Of a stretch of 64,000 bases of DNA, positions 58,513 to 64,000 are shown piece after piece. A model generated the notes under the pieces. It was not told where the DNA came from. It was given only the letters and a program-made list of their open reading frames with translations, and did not search any database. The stretch spans positions 620,001 to 684,000 of the forward strand of contig JAPFFF010000033.1 of NCBI GenBank assembly GCA_039105265.1. The letters run 5' to 3'. The first letter of the stretch is position 1, and every line of letters begins with the position of its first letter. The DNA is from Tritrichomonas musculus. Its lineage: Eukaryota; Parabasalia; Tritrichomonadida; Tritrichomonadidae. A program made the position numbers and the translations under genes.

Positions 58513-61500
58513 ATGGAATCAGACAGTATGGAATTTTTCAAAGAAGCAGAAGCAGCCGATTCAGGTTTATATTCGAAAGTTTCAGAGGACGATATTTTTT
58601 GTGAAAGTTTTAACGGAACAACTTATCTAGTTAAAAATACAGATACAGACGAGATGTACACAGCCAAAGTTTACCGTCCAGAAGTTGAAGATTCCGAAAA
58701 AAACAAATTTTCAGGAAATATTTCTAAAATAATTCACTTAAACCATCCATCCATCTTACCAATATACGCATACATGTTTGATTTTGAGGATTGCGATGAT
58801 CAATTGACAGTATTAACAAAATATCTTCCAAATGCTTATTCCCTCCGTAAAATTTTTTCAAATCAAGAAGAAATAGAACAATGGACGCCCGCAAAACGAT
58901 ATGCTAACTTAATTACTATTGCATATGCTATGCAATATATCCATGCGCAAGGGATCAAACATGGAAATCTTAAACCCGGGAATATTCTTCTTGATGACAA
59001 TTTCTACCCAATTCTTTACGATTTTTGTCTTTCTTGGTTATTTCGTTCAAAATATCGATATAATGTTGGCAATGATATTTCTAATAAATTTAATAATGAT
59101 GACTCGATATTATATTTGGCCCCTGAAATCCTGGACAACCTAAAGAACCAATCGATAACATTCTCCTCAGACACATATTCGTTTTCATTAATTGCCTATG
59201 AGCTGATTACAGGTCAAAAACCATTTGACCTTTCAAAAAGCGGTTTTGACACCTATTATGAATATGCTCAACACATCAGGAAAAATAAGATTCGACCTGA
59301 TTTGAGCATCATTAAAGATGAAAAAATCAAGAGTTTCTTGAATAGTTGTTGGAAAGAAAATCCAGAAGAGCGTGACTCATTTAATGCAATTGTTGACGAG
59401 CTGAACAACGATGTTTTCCTTGCATATTTTGGCCTTTCGCCATTTATGACGAAAGTGAAGAATCTTAAGAATTATTTGATTGATAATCAGTACCACAAGA
59501 TCACTAATCAAGAGAGCAATCTTCCACTACTTCCACAAACGTCGAAGGAACTTTTTGAATACTTGCATTTTGAGAAGGAATTTGAATTTGTTAAGTCACT
59601 TGGTCAGGGTTCCTTTGGCGAAGTATCCCAAATTGAAAATAAAGAAAATAAGCAAATGTACGCTGCCAAGCAATCAATTCGATCGAGAGAATCGGATCAA
59701 AAAGATTTCTTTAAAGAGATCGAATTCATGTTCTATATTCGCCATCCAACCGTTTTAGAAATTTACGGTTACTTCTTTCATAAAGAAGGAAATAAAGATG
59801 TCCCATTCATAGTCACTACTTATATGGAGAACCAATCTTTGGAACAAATTTTCTCTCATGAAACTATCCATTCTGATGCCTGGACTCCAACGAAGCGCTT
59901 CATAAACTTCATCGGAATCGCTTATGGCATCAAGCACATCCACTCCCTAAAGATAATTCATTTGGATTTGAAACCAGGAAACATTCTTCTTGATAACAAC
60001 TTCTATCCAAAGATCGCTGACTTCGGAAACTCAATTTTATGCAATAAAATTAATGATAAAATGTATGAAGAATTGAAGAATTATAAAGGAACTCCTATTT
60101 ATGCAGCACCTGAATTATCGAAAGATTACGAGATAAGATTTGATCCATTTAAAACTGACGTCTTCTCATTCGCAATGATTGCTTATCAGCTCATAACTAA
60201 CGAACCGCCTTTCGCTCTTCCTTCTAAAATTCCACAACGAGAACTTTATGAATTGATGAATGAGATCGCTGACGATGAAACTAAAAGACCGGATTTGTCA
60301 ATAATTACAGAAGACGAAGTCAAGTCTTTCTTGGAACATTGTTGGAAATCTGATCCTGATAAAAGATACTCATCAACTGAAGTTGTTGAAGAGATTGAAT
60401 TTCAATTTGACGTCTTCATGAGAGCGTTTGGAAATGACCTTGATAAAGACGAGATAAACGCCTATCTTCAACTCGTAAAAGAGAAGCAAACTCCAGATGA
60501 AATCTACGCGGAATCATGCAAGAAAGCAGCAGATGATTCAGATGACGTCTTTGCAATGATTCATTACGCAGACATGCTTTACAAAGGCGAAAGAGTCAAA
60601 GTGAGCAAGAAAGAAGCTTCATTGTATTACAAAAAAGCGGCAGATGAAGGAAACCTTGAAGCAATGAAAAAATACATCGAAATGGTAAAAAATGGAGATG
60701 GAATCGAAGTCAATGAAGAAGAAGCTTCTTATTACTCAAATTTGCTGGCTGAAAAGAACAAAATAAACCAACAAATTGAGAAAGGAAAGGGCCAAATTAT
60801 TGACTATTTCAAGGAAGAAGCTGATAATGGAAACATCTTTGCAATGAACTACTTCGCAGAGATGATGTACGACGGAGATGGCATCCATTCGCATAAGAAA
60901 GAAGCAGCCAAATACTTCAAAAAGATAGCTGATTCATTCATCAAAGAAAGCCAAAACAACGAAAAAGCACAAGAACAAGAAAATCCAAACCAAAATCAAA
61001 ACCAAAATGTTCAAGAAGATCCAAATCAAAATGTTCAAGTTGAAGAGATGATTGAAGTGTTTGAAGAACAGAATAAAAACATGTCTACTTTGAACCAGCT
61101 GTCAATGAATTCTGTCGTTAATTATGCAAACATGCTTTTGAATGGAGACGGAATTCAAATGGACAAGAGAGAAGCTGCGAATTACTTCAGATTTGCAGCA
61201 GACAAGAAGAACGTTGATGCCTGCTGCACACTTGGCAAGATGCTCTTTAAAGGAGACGGAATCAAGGTCAACATGGAGGACGCCTTCAAGTACTTCAGCA
61301 CAGCGATTGACTCCGATTCAAATGTTGGCTTCAAAGGGAACAGTGATGCTGTCAATTTTTACGGTTACATGGCATCAAAGGGACTCGGAATGAATGTTGA
61401 CAAATCTCTTGCTGCACGACTTTATAAAATGGCATCCGACCAGGGCAACGTTGCCGCAATGAACAATTACGGATACATGTTGTCACACGGAATTGAGTTG

Positions 61501-61662
61501 CATGTTGACAAGGCATCGGCTGCGAAATATTACAAATTGGCAGCTGATCAAGGGAACAAAGATGCAATGATTAACTATGCAAATATGCTGTATAAAGGTG
61601 ATGGAGTTCCTTTCGATATAGAGAAATCAGCATATTATTATCATATGGCTCTTAATAAATGA
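58513..61662 (+). CDS. Pseudokinase - kinase - Sel1 repeat protein
   Basis: 1049 residues from the ATG at 58513 (MESDSMEFFK). The first kinase domain, about 30-305, keeps K52 (AKVY) and LAPE at 202-205 but has HGNLKPGN at 150-157 in place of HRDLKPEN and DFC at 170-172 in place of DFG, so catalytic Asp and the DFG glycine are lost. The second, about 355-635, has a proper glycine loop (LGQGSFGEV), K386 (AAKQ), HLDLKPGN at 483-490 with D485, DFG at 503-505 and AAPE at 531-534, so it should be active. About eight Sel1 repeats fill 660-1049 (AMIHYADMLYKGERVKV, AAKYYKLAADQGNK), with a Gln/Asn-rich insertion (NPNQNQNQNVQ) near 835. Codons in the second half are less AT-rich than in neighbours, suggesting good expression. 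It is probably cytosolic signalling. Confidence 0.88.
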   Translation: MESDSMEFFKEAEAADSGLYSKVSEDDIFCESFNGTTYLVKNTDTDEMYTAKVYRPEVEDSEKNKFSGNISKIIHLNHPSILPIYAYMFDFEDCDDQLTVLTKYLPNAYSLRKIFSNQEEIEQWTPAKRYANLITIAYAMQYIHAQGIKHGNLKPGNILLDDNFYPILYDFCLSWLFRSKYRYNVGNDISNKFNNDDSILYLAPEILDNLKNQSITFSSDTYSFSLIAYELITGQKPFDLSKSGFDTYYEYAQHIRKNKIRPDLSIIKDEKIKSFLNSCWKENPEERDSFNAIVDELNNDVFLAYFGLSPFMTKVKNLKNYLIDNQYHKITNQESNLPLLPQTSKELFEYLHFEKEFEFVKSLGQGSFGEVSQIENKENKQMYAAKQSIRSRESDQKDFFKEIEFMFYIRHPTVLEIYGYFFHKEGNKDVPFIVTTYMENQSLEQIFSHETIHSDAWTPTKRFINFIGIAYGIKHIHSLKIIHLDLKPGNILLDNNFYPKIADFGNSILCNKINDKMYEELKNYKGTPIYAAPELSKDYEIRFDPFKTDVFSFAMIAYQLITNEPPFALPSKIPQRELYELMNEIADDETKRPDLSIITEDEVKSFLEHCWKSDPDKRYSSTEVVEEIEFQFDVFMRAFGNDLDKDEINAYLQLVKEKQTPDEIYAESCKKAADDSDDVFAMIHYADMLYKGERVKVSKKEASLYYKKAADEGNLEAMKKYIEMVKNGDGIEVNEEEASYYSNLLAEKNKINQQIEKGKGQIIDYFKEEADNGNIFAMNYFAEMMYDGDGIHSHKKEAAKYFKKIADSFIKESQNNEKAQEQENPNQNQNQNVQEDPNQNVQVEEMIEVFEEQNKNMSTLNQLSMNSVVNYANMLLNGDGIQMDKREAANYFRFAADKKNVDACCTLGKMLFKGDGIKVNMEDAFKYFSTAIDSDSNVGFKGNSDAVNFYGYMASKGLGMNVDKSLAARLYKMASDQGNVAAMNNYGYMLSHGIELHVDKASAAKYYKLAADQGNKDAMINYANMLYKGDGVPFDIEKSAYYYHMALNK

Positions 61663-61685
61663 TTTTTTTTTTTTTTTTTTTTTTT
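61663..61685. repeat. T23 tract right after the stop codon
   Basis: 23 T immediately follow AATAAATGA. The TAAA overlapping the stop is the usual trichomonad polyadenylation-type signal. Confidence 0.9.
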
Positions 61686-61935
61686 ACAATATCTTTGTCT
61701 TTAATTAAAATTATTTGAATTCAAAATATCTTTTTATTTATTTATTTATTTAAATAATATTTATATCGTAAATTCACATGCTTTTGGAAGATATTATTAA
61801 GATATGATAATCTTATAAATTGGACAAGAAAATTACATTTATATTTTATTGGTTCTGGTCACTATCATGAATTAACTTGGAAAATCTTATTATCTTTGAA
61901 ACATTTTCTTGAATAATTTATATATTGGCAATTAT

Positions 61936-62562
61936 TTACCATATAATTGGAAGAGGGTTAATTGATGGAGAAGATCCTTTTTTATAATCAATATTTAATT
62001 GATAATTTTTGCTTTTTTTTAAAATAACTGAACTTTTTGTATTTTGATTATTCAGATATTTATTTAAAAATGAGCGTTTTCTTTCAAGTTTATTGTTTCT
62101 GAGATCTTTAAGACGGGCTATTTCTTGTCTGTTTCCACGTTTCATGCTGAATTCAATACGATCTTCAAAATTTTCTTGATTACTTGTTAGAATAAGCCAT
62201 TTTTTGGTAAATGCTGGATTATTTTCATTAACTGATGAATGAATTAATACTATTTTATTATGGTTCTTAATATTACTGTCTATAAATGATTTTTCTGTGT
62301 CAAGAATACGTCCTTGATAGATATAAATTGAGTTCTTATCATAAACTCTTGTTAATATTGAGATTGGACTGTTTCTATTCAATCTTATATACCTAATTCT
62401 AATGCCAGGCTGTATAACATAAATTTTGATAATATCAGGATTGATCTCATCATTTATTTTTAACGAATTATGATCAGCTATTTCATCTATTGAATTATAT
62501 TTCTTTGATATTGAACATAAATGTTCTAAATCTTCATTTCCTTCATTTATGTTAATATCCAT
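61936..62562 (-). CDS. Ubiquitin-like domain protein
   Basis: 208 residues from the ATG at 62562; TTTCATTTTTTG just upstream is Inr-like. After a 40-residue polar N-terminus, residues about 44-112 follow the ubiquitin fold: IIKIYVIQPGIRIRYIRLN, SPISILTRVYDKNSIY, YQGRILDTEKSFIDSNIKNH and NKIVLIHSS. The YQGRILD and IxxHNKIVLI pieces align with ubiquitin FAGKQLED and IQKESTLHLV. There is no di-glycine end; instead a basic tail follows (KLERKRSFLNKYLNN). So it is a Ubl-domain protein rather than a modifier. Such genes are numerous in trichomonads; a role in ubiquitin-linked binding is inference. Confidence 0.55.
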   Translation of the reverse strand: MDININEGNEDLEHLCSISKKYNSIDEIADHNSLKINDEINPDIIKIYVIQPGIRIRYIRLNRNSPISILTRVYDKNSIYIYQGRILDTEKSFIDSNIKNHNKIVLIHSSVNENNPAFTKKWLILTSNQENFEDRIEFSMKRGNRQEIARLKDLRNNKLERKRSFLNKYLNNQNTKSSVILKKSKNYQLNIDYKKGSSPSINPLPIIW

Positions 62563-62565
62563 TTC

Positions 62566-62577
62566 AAAAAATGAAAT
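62566..62577 (-). promoter_or_regulatory. Inr-like element of the Ubl gene
   Basis: TTTCATTTTTTG on the minus strand ends four bases before the ATG. Confidence 0.4.
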
Positions 62578-63579
62578 GAAAAATCACTTCATTTGAAATG
62601 AAATGATTTTAATATGACATTGAAAACTATTACAAATTGAATTATGTGTATTTAAAAAAGCTAAGAGGGTATTATATTTTTTCTAAATAATTAAAAAAAA
62701 AAGATATTATATTTAATGATATTAGTGATGAAATTTTTAAATTTTGCAATTTAATGCCTATTATAGTTTACATAGGTTTTTAGAATATTTTAAAAGCAGT
62801 TTTTATTATGAATTATTATATTTTTTCAATTAAAACTGCTAAGAAGGATCCTTTTTTTTTTCTATTTAAAAAATCCTTTTTAAAATTTCCAATAAAAAAA
62901 ACGGTAACAAATATATGGATAAGAAAGTTAAGAAAATGATTATTCAATAGCTTTAAAAGAAATTATAAATGGAATGAAAAGGATTAATTGTAAATAATAT
63001 TTTTTATAAATAATTGAGATGCGCAAGAGCTGAGGACCTATTTCCGATTTATTTAATATTTTAAAAATAAGTATATATGTATGCATAAAATAAAATTACA
63101 AAATATTAATGGATTATTTTAGGATGGGAATAAAATATGAATGTTTTAAAAAATTGAGAATAAGTTATTTCAAAATATAATAAAAATTCAATTTATTTTT
63201 GGTCGTATATTTTTTTTCTCATTTTTTCTTGACTTAAAATTTCTGCGTCAAATTTAAATCTAAAATTTAATATATGCATAAAATATAAATGGAAATGTAT
63301 GAAAAACCTTTAATAAGCAGCACCAATACTGAGATATATGAACAATTTTCATTTAAAAATTCAGATAAAAATTATTAATTTTATATCTAGTCATTTTTAT
63401 TCAATTGATAAAAAACTACTTTTCCTGCTCAGCTAGCAAGATCTTTATTCAATCATTGCTGGTGAACACTTAAATATTAATGATGATGTTTCATCATTTT
63501 TAGATTTCATTAACGAGATTTTTTTGGGGTGATGAAAAAGAAGAAGAAGAAAGATTCTTCCCAACAAAGATAAACTTTT
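62578..63579. other. Noncoding region
   Basis: AT-rich with no recognisable gene, RNA or long repeat. Confidence 0.5.
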
Positions 63580-64000
63580 ATGAGAACGTCCCGATTTTCA
63601 CAATTGGATTTCGAAGGAAAGAAAAAGTTTATCTTAAGCATCGAACAAAACAAAGTGACAGCGAATCTTTGGGAATCCATTCGCGAATTCACTCTCGATG
63701 AAATCAGAAATGAAGCAGGAAGCAAATCATCAGAAAGAAATAGCAAAGAAAATAGAAAACAAGTAAAAAACAATTGAATGTAAATCCAAGTGAGAGATTT
63801 TCATGAATTATTACACAACTTGCTCTAACTGACAGTGTAGTCAATATCACTGGCTCTAGTATTCATGATGATCGCAAACTTTGCCTGCCAAGAAACGTCG
63901 TTTTTTTTTTTTTTTTTTTTACGAAGAAAATTTGTGGTTATGCAACGACTTTATAAAGAACAAAGTGCGGCCTTGTCATTTTTCAATCAGATCGGCCAGT
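63580..64000 (+). pseudogene. Unrecognised reading frame at the right edge, interrupted
   Basis: A 65-residue frame (FSQLDFEGKKKFILSIEQNK, ANLWESIREFTLDEIRNEAG) has coding-like composition, with more G and C than its flanks. After its stop, coding-like text continues in another frame (LALTDSVVNITGSSIHDDRK) up to a T20 tract at 63901 and beyond it (EENLWLCNDFIKNKVRPC). It looks like one old gene broken by a stop, a frame change and the T tract, running off the window. I do not recognise the family. Confidence 0.3.

Noticed and set aside
1-64000. CRISPR arrays
   Set aside because: The tandem repeats (19, 108, 159, 196 bp) have no unique spacers, and the organism is a eukaryote.
1-64000. Alternative genetic code (TGA or TAA read as amino acids)
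   Set aside because: Intact genes end at TAA and TGA at the expected lengths; internal stops are confined to relics.

Overview
The window looks like nuclear DNA of a parabasalid (trichomonad) protist, most likely a Tritrichomonas-type genome. The reasons: very AT-rich sequence, mostly intron-free genes with the standard stop codons, start codons often preceded within about 40 bases by an Inr-like TTTTCATTT or TTCAAATTT motif, and the characteristic gene families (DUF3447/ankyrin proteins, BspA-like leucine-rich repeats, Pmp-like beta-helix proteins, kinase-Sel1 proteins, VIT/vWA proteins, BTB-F5/8C proteins). Species is inference; no rRNA or other marker lies in the window.

Layout. 0-4 kb: two DUF3447/ankyrin genes on the minus strand (the second broken), a small ubiquitin-like protein and tRNA-Gly(TCC), then a plus-strand HAD phosphatase. 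4.8-9.3 kb: a 1494-residue coiled-coil protein built of 53-residue repeats. 10.2-13.2 kb: an ankyrin protein with long in-frame loops between repeats. 13.8-16.8 kb: a BTB-F5/8C gene and a neighbour with a possible ThuA/amidotransferase-like domain. 17-21 kb: a graveyard of DNA transposases with hairpins and homopolymer tracts. 21-22.6 kb: a decayed DUF3447-BspA gene. 25-27 kb: a PQ-loop membrane protein and a C2-like protein. 28.8-29.3 kb: a duplicate of the end of a glycosyltransferase gene. 29.6-33.4 kb: a DUF3447 gene followed by nine isolated ankyrin units at roughly 270-bp spacing. 34.6-36.1 kb: a candidate foldback element. 36.4-39.0 kb: intact glycosyltransferase, M24 prolidase and tRNA-Asp(GTC). 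40-42.5 kb: a broken Pmp-like gene. 42.5-47 kb: repeats, a DUF3447 relic, a transposase relic and a MITE-like element. 47.8-50.4 kb: a composite DUF3447-ankyrin-BspA-transmembrane locus. 51.1-55.5 kb: a kinase-Sel1 protein with 18 nearly identical 108-bp repeats. 55.7-58.0 kb: a VIT/vWA gene split by one frameshift. 58.5-61.7 kb: a pseudokinase-kinase-Sel1 protein. 61.9-62.6 kb: a second ubiquitin-like protein. The right edge cuts an unrecognised reading frame.

The genes do not form operons. Apart from housekeeping-like genes (HAD phosphatase, prolidase, PQ-loop protein, tRNAs), the window is dominated by repeat-protein families evolving by tandem duplication, gene conversion and decay. The most interesting signal is a shared expansion point: the loop between ankyrin repeats, which is in-frame coding at 10-13 kb, partly open at 2.4-2.7 kb and full of stops at 29.6-32.3 kb. 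Many breaks are single-base changes, several in homopolymer runs, so some 'pseudogenes' may be assembly errors.
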